NCBI GenBank assembly: GCA_014377915.1
Contig: JACMOT010000427.1
Location: 1-5,964, forward strand
DNA: 5,964 bases
Source of the DNA: Tardiphaga sp.
Lineage (GTDB): Bacteria; Pseudomonadota; Alphaproteobacteria; Rhizobiales; Xanthobacteraceae
Direction: 5' to 3'
Positions 1 through 5,403 of the stretch are shown here, piece after piece. Every line of letters begins with the position of its first letter. Positions within the stretch are counted from its first letter, which is position 1. A model generated the notes under the pieces. That model was not told the origin of the DNA, did not search any database, and saw nothing but the letters and a program-made list of their open reading frames with translations. The translations under genes and the position numbers were made by a program.

Positions 1-15
1 AACATCGAGGACGCG

Positions 16-633
16 ATGACCAAGCGTAGTGAAGCCAAGTATAAAATCGACCGCCGCATGGGCCAGAACATTTGGGGTCGTCCCAAATCGCCGGTCAACA
101 AGCGCGAATACGGCCCCGGTCAGCACGGCCAGCGCCGCAAGGGCAAGCTCTCCGACTTCGGCGTGCAGCTGCGCGCCAAGCAGAAGCTGAAGGGCTATTA
201 TGCCAACATTTCCGAGCGCCAGTTCCACTCGATCTATGTGGAAGCCGGCCGCATGAAGGGCGACACCGGTGAAAACCTGATCGGACTGCTCGAGCGCCGG
301 CTCGACACCGTGGTGTATCGCGCCAAATTCGTCGCCACCATGTTCGCGGCCCGTCAGTTCATCAACCACGGCCACATCAAGGTGAACGGCAAGCGCGTCA
401 ACATCGCCTCCTACAAGGTCAAGATCGGTGATCTGATCGAACTCAAGGAATCCTCGAAGCAGCTCGCTTTCGTGCTCGAAGCCTCGACGCTCGGCGAACG
501 CGACACCCCGGATTACGTCGAAACCGATCACGGCAAGATGACCGCCAAGTTCATCCGCATCCCCCTGCTGTCGGACGTTCCGTTCGCCGTGCAGATGGAG
601 CCGCATCTGATCGTCGAATTCTATTCGCGCTAA
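16..633 (+). CDS. rpsD: 30S ribosomal protein S4
   Basis: Primary 16S rRNA-binding protein that nucleates assembly of the small ribosomal subunit and contributes to decoding accuracy. The 205-residue product has the usual full S4 length. The N-terminal part (about residues 1-93) includes the conserved stretch with GPGQHG (33-38) and the [11 protein letters not shown] segment (52-62). The S4 RNA-binding domain covers about 94-155, with [19 protein letters not shown] and VNGKRVNI. It ends in [18 protein letters not shown], a typical alphaproteobacterial C-terminus. The protein has no cysteine, so it is the zinc-free (C-minus) form. The ATG is preceded by GAGGA at 7-11 with a 4-base gap. The gene stands alone here and ends in its own terminator rather than sitting in the alpha operon next to rpsK/rpoA. 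The identification is very secure. Confidence 0.98.
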   Translation: MTKRSEAKYKIDRRMGQNIWGRPKSPVNKREYGPGQHGQRRKGKLSDFGVQLRAKQKLKGYYANISERQFHSIYVEAGRMKGDTGENLIGLLERRLDTVVYRAKFVATMFAARQFINHGHIKVNGKRVNIASYKVKIGDLIELKESSKQLAFVLEASTLGERDTPDYVETDHGKMTAKFIRIPLLSDVPFAVQMEPHLIVEFYSR

Positions 634-656
634 ACGCTAGCAGCGCTGACGAGATC

Positions 657-685
657 AAGGCCCCGGATTTTCCGGGGCCTTTTTT
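657..685 (+). terminator. Intrinsic terminator of rpsD
   Basis: A perfect 9-bp stem, GGCCCCGGA (659-667) and TCCGGGGCC (671-679), encloses a TTT loop and is followed at once by six T residues (680-685). Two A residues before the stem (657-658) can pair with the first two Ts. It lies 23 bases after the rpsD stop codon, in the right orientation to end that transcript. Confidence 0.95.
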
Positions 686-705
686 GTTGGGGCTTCGGCT
701 TCTCT

Positions 706-833
706 CCGTCATTGCGAGGAGCCCTTGCGACGAAGCAATCCAGCTCTTACAGCGATTGCAGCCCACTGGATTGCCGCTTCGCTTCGCTGAGGCAAAAGCT
801 GCGGGGCAGCTTTTCCTGACCTCGCAATGACGG
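706..833. repeat. 128-bp palindromic intergenic repeat (REP/MITE-like)
   Basis: Perfect 14-bp terminal inverted repeats, CCGTCATTGCGAGG (706-719) and CCTCGCAATGACGG (820-833), bound the element. A nested inverted pair, GCAATCCAG (735-743) and CTGGATTGC (766-774), lies inside it. A third hairpin sits in the right half: AAAAGCTGC (794-802), loop GGG, GCAGCTTTT (806-814). The arms resemble a family of short repeats scattered in Bradyrhizobium-type genomes, from recall only. It encodes no transposase, so if mobile it would need one supplied in trans. The right end lies only 3 bases before the ribosome binding site of the aldolase gene, so the leader of that gene is largely made of this repeat. 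Minus-strand reading frames through it look spurious. Confidence 0.85.
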
Positions 834-848
834 CTGAAAGGACTGTGC

Positions 849-1916
849 ATGACCTACACACCGACGCCCACCGATCCCAGGCAGACGCCCGTTCGCATCA
901 ACCTGCTGTCCGACACCCAGACGCGGCCGACGCCGGCGATGCGGGCGTATATGGCGCAGGCGGAATGCGGCGACGAGCAGATCGGCGACGATCCAACCGT
1001 CACCGCGCTGTGCGAACGCGTCGCTAACCTGCTCGGCAAGGAAGCGGCGGTATTCATGCCGTCCGGCACCATGTGCAACGTCGCCGCCACCCTGGTGCAT
1101 GCGCGGCGCGGCGATGAGATCCTGGCGCATCGCAGCGCGCATCTGATCAGCCGCGAAGGTGGCGCCCATGCCGCGCTCGGCGGTTTTCAGGTCACCGCGC
1201 TCGATGGCGAAGGCGGCCAGTTCACGGCGGCGACGCTGCGCGCCGCGCTGCATCCGCGCAGCCGCTACGAGCCGCCGCAGACCGTGGTCAGCGTCGAGCA
1301 GACCGCGAATATCGGCGGCGGCACGATCTGGAAAAAAATCGCGCTCGACGAGGTCGTGGCGATCGCGAGGGAGAATGCCATGGCGACGCATATGGACGGC
1401 GCCCGACTGCTCAATGCCTGCGTCGCCACCGGGATCAGCGCGCGCAACATGTCGGAGGGCTGGGATTCGGTGGGGATCGATTTCACAAAAGGCCTCGGCG
1501 CGCCGCTCGGCGCCGCGATGGCCGGCTCGCGCGACTTCATCGACGAGGTGTGGCGCTGGAAACAGCGACTTGGCGGCTCGATGCGACAGGCCGGCCTCAG
1601 CGCCGCCGGTTGCCTGTATTCACTCGACCACCATGTCGATCGCCTGACGGAAGACCACGCCCATGCCCGCGCGCTGGCTGGCGGGCTGTCGCAGATTCCC
1701 GGCATAATGGTGCAGGCGCCGGAGACCAATCTGGTGTTCTTCGATCCGGCGCAGGCCGGTGTCACCGGCGCCGACATGGTCGTGGCGCTGCGCCAGCGCG
1801 GCGTGCTGCTGGCGACGATGGACGGCCGGATTCGCGCCTGCACCCATCTCGATGTGACGGCTGACATGATCGAGGAAACGCTCGGACTGGTGCGGGAGAT
1901 TGTCAGGACGGCGTAG
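849..1916 (+). CDS. ltaE: Threonine aldolase family protein (PLP-dependent)
   Basis: PLP-dependent lyase expected to cleave L-threonine or L-allo-threonine to glycine and acetaldehyde in the cytosol, and possibly other beta-hydroxy amino acids. The 355-residue product shows the aldolase family landmarks in order: LLSDTQTRP (19-27), CGDEQIGDDPTV (40-51), PSGTMCN (71-77), a HxxxxxGG stretch with H98, HMDGARLLNA (181-190, with D183 and R186), and DFTKGLGAPLGA (211-222), where K214 is the expected Schiff-base lysine. An RHxD-type stretch, RACTHLDV, is near the C-terminus (329-336). The length is slightly above the usual 330-350, mainly from a longer N-terminus. The ATG start is supported by AAAGGA at 837-842 with a 6-base gap. 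The promoter is not obvious because a palindromic repeat fills the leader. Substrate stereospecificity cannot be read from sequence, and the symbol ltaE is by family. The closest alternative is another beta-eliminating lyase of the same fold. Confidence 0.93.
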   Translation: MTYTPTPTDPRQTPVRINLLSDTQTRPTPAMRAYMAQAECGDEQIGDDPTVTALCERVANLLGKEAAVFMPSGTMCNVAATLVHARRGDEILAHRSAHLISREGGAHAALGGFQVTALDGEGGQFTAATLRAALHPRSRYEPPQTVVSVEQTANIGGGTIWKKIALDEVVAIARENAMATHMDGARLLNACVATGISARNMSEGWDSVGIDFTKGLGAPLGAAMAGSRDFIDEVWRWKQRLGGSMRQAGLSAAGCLYSLDHHVDRLTEDHAHARALAGGLSQIPGIMVQAPETNLVFFDPAQAGVTGADMVVALRQRGVLLATMDGRIRACTHLDVTADMIEETLGLVREIVRTA

Positions 1917-1922
1917 TTCTTA

Positions 1923-1975
1923 ACTGTCATTCCGGGGCGCGAAAGCGAAAGCTCGAGCGAACCCGGAATGACAGT
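1923..1975. repeat. 53-bp palindromic repeat in the convergent gap
   Basis: Perfect 14-bp arms, ACTGTCATTCCGGG (1923-1936) and CCCGGAATGACAGT (1962-1975), flank a 25-base centre holding the small palindrome GCTCGAGC (1951-1958). The element occupies nearly all of the 65-base gap between the converging aldolase and serine hydrolase genes, 6 bases from each stop codon. It can fold on either strand, so it may end both transcripts, but no T-run follows on either side and it is not a classical intrinsic terminator. The arms are typical of a second short repeat type I associate with Bradyrhizobium-like genomes. Confidence 0.8.
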
Positions 1976-1981
1976 ACGTAG

Positions 1982-3244
1982 CTACTCCATCGCCCCGTAG
2001 ACCAGCTTGCGCACCTCGCTCTCGATCCGTACCCGCTGCGACGGCGCTTGCATCATCACGATGACGAACATGTCATCCTTCGGATCGATCCAGAAGAAGG
2101 TGCCGCCGACGCCATCCCAGCGATATTCGCCGATCGGCCCGGGCTCGTTTGCCAGTTCTTTCGTGCGCACCGCAAAACCGAGGCCAAACCCGCTGCCGTC
2201 GCCGGGGAAGTAATAATAGTCCCGTCCCACCCCACTGTCCGGGCCGATCTGATCGGTGGTCATCGCCGCGACGGTAGTCACGCCGAGATAGCGCCGACCG
2301 TCCAGCGTTCCGCCATTGATCAGCATCTGCGCAAATCGCGCATAGTCCCCGAGCGTGCCGACCAGGCCGGAGCCGCCGGCCTCCCAGCGCCTGATCTCGA
2401 GCGGATCGCGCATGCCGACCACCGGGCCGACCATGCGGTCATTGGCGAAGGGTTCGGCAATGCGCGGACGCTTGCTCTCGTCGGTGACGTAGAACGAGGT
2501 ATCCTTCATACCGAGCGGATCGAGCAGCCGGCGCTTCAGGAAGCCGTACAGCGACTGGCCGGAGATGATCTCGATGACACGGCCGAGCACATCGGTGGAG
2601 TGGCCGTAGTCCCATAGCGTGCCGGGCTGCTCGGCGAGCGGCAGGCGCGCGAGACGGTCGGCCCATTCGGCGCTGTCGAGATCGCTGTTGGCGAGATCGA
2701 GTTGCGCGTAGCGGCGCCGCGCCGGGTCGTCGCCATAGAAGCCATAGGTGATGCCGGAGGTGTGGCGCAGCAGATCGAGGATGGTGATCGGGCGCCGCGG
2801 GGCGACGAAAGCCGAGGTGGCGTGCTCGTCGCCGGTCTTCATGTCGATGCCGACCCTGGCCTCGGCGAAGGCCGGAATGTATTTCGACACGGGATCGTCG
2901 AGCCGGAGCCCGCCGTCGTCGACCAGCATCATCGCCGCCACCGAGGTGACCGGCTTGGTCATCGAATACAGCCGGAAGATCGCGTCGGAGCCCATCGGAC
3001 TGGCGACGTCGCGTCTGCCGAAGCTCTCGAAATATACCGGTCTGCCGTGCTGCTGCACCAGTATGATCGCGCCCGGGATCTTGCCGGCGGAGATCTCGTT
3101 GCCGAAATAGGAATCCAGCGCGCGGCCGAGGTCGGGCGACAGCGGGCGAGCCGTGGCCGCGGCCTGGCTAGGTCCGCTGGACGCCACGCTTGTGGCCATC
3201 AGCGCCAGCAGCAGCCCGCGGCGGTTAATGCTCCAGCGCTTCAT
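1982..3244 (-). CDS. Exported serine hydrolase, beta-lactamase/esterase fold (downstream paralog)
   Basis: Beta-lactamase-fold serine hydrolase (PF00144/COG1680 type), 420 residues, substrate unknown. The catalytic SxxK is S94-M-T-K97 in RLYSMTKPVTSVAAMML. The second motif is Y213-G-H-S in LWDYGHSTDVLGRVIE. Where class C enzymes have KTG there is RWDGVGGTF (W377), closer to the W-G-G box of family VIII esterases. The N-terminus, with INRRGLLLALMATSVASSG, has two arginines before a hydrophobic stretch and an alanine-rich end near residue 30. It resembles a Tat signal peptide, so export to the periplasm is likely. The ATG lies 20 bases inside the upstream hydrolase gene and has no strong ribosome binding site, which suggests translational coupling. 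It is homologous to that neighbour along its whole length. An esterase or peptidase role is as likely as beta-lactam hydrolysis. Confidence 0.9.
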   Translation of the reverse strand: MKRWSINRRGLLLALMATSVASSGPSQAAATARPLSPDLGRALDSYFGNEISAGKIPGAIILVQQHGRPVYFESFGRRDVASPMGSDAIFRLYSMTKPVTSVAAMMLVDDGGLRLDDPVSKYIPAFAEARVGIDMKTGDEHATSAFVAPRRPITILDLLRHTSGITYGFYGDDPARRRYAQLDLANSDLDSAEWADRLARLPLAEQPGTLWDYGHSTDVLGRVIEIISGQSLYGFLKRRLLDPLGMKDTSFYVTDESKRPRIAEPFANDRMVGPVVGMRDPLEIRRWEAGGSGLVGTLGDYARFAQMLINGGTLDGRRYLGVTTVAAMTTDQIGPDSGVGRDYYYFPGDGSGFGLGFAVRTKELANEPGPIGEYRWDGVGGTFFWIDPKDDMFVIVMMQAPSQRVRIESEVRKLVYGAME

Positions 3245-4520
3245 AGACCAACAGTTTCACGGTGCGCTGGATGCGCTGGCGTTCCGACGGGGTCTGCTGC
3301 AGCAGCACCAGGAAGAAATCCTGTTTGCGATCGATGACGAAATAGCAGCCGCTGGCGCCGTCCCATTTGATCTCGCCCAGCGATCCCGGCGGCGGCGGCC
3401 TGGCATTGCCGGCCTCGGTGCGGACGCCAAATCCGTAGCCAAAGCCAAAACCGTCACCGGGAAAATACAGATAGTCGCGGGCGATGCCGGAATCCTTGCC
3501 GATATGGTCGGTGGTCATGTCGGCAAACGTCTCTGGCGACAGGTAGCGCCGGCCGTCGAACGCGCCGCCATTCAGCAGCATCTGTGCGAAGCGCGAAAAA
3601 TCATGCAGCGTCGAGATCATGCCGCCGCCGCCGGACTCCCATTTCTTGAACACGTCGGGACCGCTGCGCTTGCCGACGCGAAAATCGGCATCGGCTGGCA
3701 CCGGCTGCGCCAGCCGGCGCCTGTTGGCATGGGTGACGAAGAACGCGGTATCCTTCATGCCGAGCGGGCCGAGCAGCGCGCTTTGCTCATAGTTGAACAG
3801 CGACTGGCCGGACGCCACCTCGATGACGCGGCCGAGCACGTCGGTGGAATGGCCATAGTCCCACAGCGTGCCGGGCTGGTCCGCCAGCGGCAGCTGCGCG
3901 ATGCGGTCGGCGAATTCCGCATTGTCGTAGTCGCCGGCATAGATGTCGGCATTGCCGTAGGCGCGGCGCACCATGCCTTCGCCGTAGAAGCCATAGGTGA
4001 TGCCGGAGGTCTGCAGCATCAGATCCCGGATGGTCACCGGCCGGTTCGGCGCGACAATCTCGAGCGCCTTCTCGCCGCTCTCCAGCTTCTTCTCGACACC
4101 GACCTTGGCATTGGCGAACGACGGCACGTATTTCGAGAGGGGATCGTCGAGCCGGAGCCTGCCCTGCTCGATCAGCATCATCGCCGCGACACTGGTGACC
4201 GCCTTGGTCATCGAATGCAGACGGAAGATGGTCGTGTCGGACATCCGCTTTTTGCTGACGACATCCTGTACGCCAAAGGCTTCGGAATACACCGGTTTGC
4301 CGTGCTGCTGAATCAGAACCACCGCGCCGGGAATCTTGCCGGCCGCGATCTGGTCGCGGAAGAACTCGCCGATTTTGGCGAGTTTGCCCTGCGAAAAATG
4401 CGCGCCGGCAGGAATGTCAAAGGTGCCTTCGGCGGCGAAGCGATCCTCGGCGCGCGCCGGCAGGGCTGCCAGCAACAGCGCGCCACATAACAGCGCGCGC
4501 ATTCCGACTCGCCAGATCAT
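3225..4520 (-). CDS. Exported serine hydrolase, beta-lactamase/esterase fold (upstream paralog)
   Basis: Second member of the tandem pair, with the same architecture. Numbering here counts from the ATG at 4526, which would give 433 residues. A Sec-type signal peptide (MRALLCGALLLAALPARA, cleavage likely after residue 26) is followed by the conserved IAAGKIPGAVVLIQQHGKPVY segment, SxxK at S105-M-T-K108, Y224-G-H-S in LWDYGHSTDVLG, and IKWDGASG around W388 in the KTG position. I prefer the ATG at 4520 (431 residues), because AAGGA (4527-4531) is 6 bases from it but directly abuts the ATG at 4526. The stop TAA (3225-3227) falls inside the next gene. It is probably the first gene of a two-gene operon. 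The substrate is unknown. SxxK and the tyrosine are intact, so it should be catalytically active. Broad annotation as a beta-lactamase would not imply drug resistance. Confidence 0.9.
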   Translation of the reverse strand: MIWRVGMRALLCGALLLAALPARAEDRFAAEGTFDIPAGAHFSQGKLAKIGEFFRDQIAAGKIPGAVVLIQQHGKPVYSEAFGVQDVVSKKRMSDTTIFRLHSMTKAVTSVAAMMLIEQGRLRLDDPLSKYVPSFANAKVGVEKKLESGEKALEIVAPNRPVTIRDLMLQTSGITYGFYGEGMVRRAYGNADIYAGDYDNAEFADRIAQLPLADQPGTLWDYGHSTDVLGRVIEVASGQSLFNYEQSALLGPLGMKDTAFFVTHANRRRLAQPVPADADFRVGKRSGPDVFKKWESGGGGMISTLHDFSRFAQMLLNGGAFDGRRYLSPETFADMTTDHIGKDSGIARDYLYFPGDGFGFGYGFGVRTEAGNARPPPPGSLGEIKWDGASGCYFVIDRKQDFFLVLLQQTPSERQRIQRTVKLLVYEALEH

Positions 4521-4526
4521 CGCCAT

Positions 4527-4531
4527 TCCTT
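4527..4531 (-). promoter_or_regulatory. Ribosome binding site of the upstream serine hydrolase
   Basis: On the minus strand AAGGA stands directly before the ATG at 4526 (no gap) but 6 bases before the second ATG at 4520. The spacing decides in favour of the start at 4520. The difference is only two residues. Confidence 0.6.
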
Positions 4532-4547
4532 GTGCCTGTCTGCCGGA

Positions 4548-4575
4548 AGTTTAGCGACGACAGGGAGGCACACAA
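4548..4575 (-). promoter_or_regulatory. Possible promoter of the serine hydrolase pair
   Basis: Minus-strand TTGTGT (4570-4575) and TAAACT (4548-4553) are separated by 16 bases and would place the transcript start about 10-15 bases before the AAGGA ribosome binding site. The match to a sigma-70 type -35/-10 pair is only moderate (3 of 6 and 4 of 6 bases). It is the best candidate I see before this pair, but it is weak evidence. Confidence 0.3.
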
Positions 4576-4583
4576 GTGGCGCG

Positions 4584-4773
4584 CGTCCGCTTCATGTTAT
4601 TTGCATCGGACGGTATCATGTGCTGCAGATAGCGAAGCGAGACGGGCTCAGGTTGATTTGGCCCAGTACCGACAAGCGGACCGTCTCTTGGTGCCAGTCG
4701 CCGCGACCCCGATCGGCGACGCAGCACCATGTGCTGCATCGCGTCTAGGGAACGGGAGTGGCGCTGAACGCCA
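4584..4773. other. Noncoding intergenic region with clustered inverted repeats
   Basis: No convincing gene fills the 260 bases between the hydrolase start and the grxD stop. The stretch holds several inverted repeats: CGTCCG (4584-4589) with CGGACG (4607-4612); GTCGCCG (4697-4703) with CGGCGAC (4714-4720); directly abutting that, GCAGCAC (4721-4727), loop CAT, GTGCTGC (4731-4737); and TGGCG (4759-4763) with CGCCA (4769-4773). The 11-mer CATGTGCTGCA occurs twice (4617-4627 and 4728-4738). None of the hairpins is followed by a T-run on the minus strand, so a classical grxD terminator is not evident. It could be a structured 3' untranslated region, a degenerate repeat element or a small RNA. Confidence 0.4.
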
Positions 4774-4780
4774 GCCAGAA

Positions 4781-5116
4781 TCAGGCCGCTGGAGCCGCGG
4801 CGATGACGCCCTTTTCGGCCATCAGAGTCTGCAGCTCACCCGCCTGGAACATCTCGCGGATAATGTCGCAGCCGCCGACGAACTCGCCCTTGACGTAAAG
4901 CTGCGGAATCGTCGGCCAGTTCGAATAGGTCTTGATGCCGTCGCGCAGTTCGGCGGATTCCAGCACGTTGAGGCCCTTATAGCCAACGCCGACGTGGTCG
5001 AGGATCTGCACCACCTGGCCCGAGAAGCCACACTGCGGAAACTGCGGCGTGCCCTTCATGAACAGCACCACGTCGTTGGTCTTCACTTCGTTCTCGATGA
5101 ATTGCTCAATGCTCAT
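4781..5116 (-). CDS. grxD: Monothiol glutaredoxin, CGFS type (Grx4 family)
   Basis: Single-domain monothiol glutaredoxin of 111 residues, the usual length for the family. It is expected to bind a [2Fe-2S] cluster with glutathione as a dimer and to pass clusters to client proteins or to BolA-type partners in the cytosol. The active-site motif is C29-G-F-S32, preceded by [13 protein letters not shown] with the glutathione-contacting K21. Further landmarks are [16 protein letters not shown] (67-82) and GGCDI (81-85), with the semi-conserved second cysteine C83. The frame is open to an ATG at 5197, but family homologs begin at [11 protein letters not shown] and AGGA (5125-5128) is 8 bases before that ATG, so the start is placed at 5116. 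A bolA gene, which I recall as a common neighbour in alphaproteobacteria, is not in this window. Confidence 0.96.
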   Translation of the reverse strand: MSIEQFIENEVKTNDVVLFMKGTPQFPQCGFSGQVVQILDHVGVGYKGLNVLESAELRDGIKTYSNWPTIPQLYVKGEFVGGCDIIREMFQAGELQTLMAEKGVIAAAPAA

Positions 5117-5124
5117 GATCGTGT

Positions 5125-5128
5125 TCCT
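5125..5128 (-). promoter_or_regulatory. Ribosome binding site of grxD
   Basis: Minus-strand AGGA, 8 bases before the ATG at 5116. It supports the short 111-residue product over the 138-residue reading from 5197, whose extra N-terminus is arginine-rich and unlike the family. Confidence 0.65.
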
Positions 5129-5144
5129 GTTGCAGCCCGGTCCC

Positions 5145-5158
5145 CGGCGCCTGCGCCG
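5145..5158. other. GC-rich inverted repeat in the grxD leader
   Basis: CGGCGC (5145-5150) and GCGCCG (5153-5158) are separated by CT and lie 29 bases upstream of the grxD start codon. In RNA this could form a short hairpin upstream of the ribosome binding site. Without comparison across relatives it could equally be chance in GC-rich DNA. Confidence 0.3.
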
Positions 5159-5181
5159 TTTCAGCTGCTCATATATGTAGC

Positions 5182-5194
5182 CGAAACTGTTTCG
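5182..5194. promoter_or_regulatory. 13-bp palindrome, possible operator upstream of grxD
   Basis: CGAAAC-T-GTTTCG is a perfect 6+1+6 palindrome. It sits 66 bases upstream of the grxD start, between a minus-strand TTGACT (5202-5207) and an AT-rich TACATATATG (5170-5179). Those two boxes are 22 bases apart, too far for a standard sigma-70 promoter, so I do not call a promoter. The placement and symmetry suit a dimeric repressor or activator site, but I do not recognise the regulator. Confidence 0.35.
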
Positions 5195-5240
5195 CACCCC
5201 AAGTCAATCTGGCGTCAGAATCGCGCCGTGCCGGCCTTAC

Positions 5241-5262
5241 ATCAGCCCATAGGGCTGATTTT
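5241..5262 (+). terminator. Terminator-like hairpin in the egtB leader region
   Basis: A perfect 8-bp stem, ATCAGCCC (5241-5248) and GGGCTGAT (5252-5259), has loop ATA and runs into TTTT (5259-5262) on the plus strand. No plus-strand gene lies just upstream for it to terminate. It may stop stray transcription entering the grxD/egtB divergent region, or act as an attenuator if egtB is transcribed from further upstream, or be a symmetric protein-binding site. The T-run is short. Confidence 0.4.
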
Positions 5263-5393
5263 CAACCGTTTTTACCGGGTCTGGCCACTCGCCAAATCAT
5301 ATGACGATGAGCCTTCCATCGCCGGCCGGATTGCCTATTTAGGACAGAACCTGCGTGGAACCTGAACACCAGAGAAGCGTTCACTCCAAAACC

Positions 5394-5397
5394 GGAG
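5394..5397 (+). promoter_or_regulatory. Ribosome binding site of egtB
   Basis: GGAG ends 6 bases before the GTG at 5404. No comparable purine-rich site precedes the next in-frame ATG at 5434, so the GTG start is preferred. Confidence 0.65.
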
Positions 5398-5403
5398 ATC
5401 TTT

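Noticed and set aside
551..1391. Minus-strand open frames across the palindromic repeat and the aldolase gene (551-850, 747-1391)
   Set aside because: The translations consist of repeat sequence and antisense of the aldolase, and the aldolase frame has all family motifs.
2048..3337. Plus-strand open frames opposite the downstream serine hydrolase (2048-2617, 2702-3337)
   Set aside because: They are antisense shadows with no family resemblance; the minus-strand frame carries SxxK and the other motifs.
3153..4490. Long plus-strand open frame (445 codons) opposite the upstream serine hydrolase
   Set aside because: It is the antisense shadow of a clear protein family gene in GC-rich DNA, with a low-complexity, histidine- and arginine-rich translation and no recognisable domain.
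1982..4520. Reading the hydrolase pair as beta-lactam resistance genes
   Set aside because: The SxxK fold alone does not define a beta-lactamase. The KTG box is absent, and this broad family includes many esterases and peptidases.
4617..4738. Repeated 11-mer CATGTGCTGCA as a CRISPR-like or iteron array
   Set aside because: There are only two copies, the spacing is not regular, and neither cas nor replication genes are in the window.
4551..4739. Small minus-strand open frame (62 codons) in the spacer before the serine hydrolase
   Set aside because: It covers the possible promoter and several inverted repeats, has an arginine- and proline-rich translation, and I see no supporting ribosome binding site or family.
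5117..5197. Extended grxD start at 5197
   Set aside because: The extra 27 residues are unlike the family, overlap the 13-bp palindrome, and AGGA at 5125-5128 fits the ATG at 5116.
4532..5365. Plus-strand open frame of 277 codons over grxD and both its flanks
   Set aside because: It runs antisense to an unmistakable glutaredoxin and crosses spacers with hairpins; no domain is recognisable.
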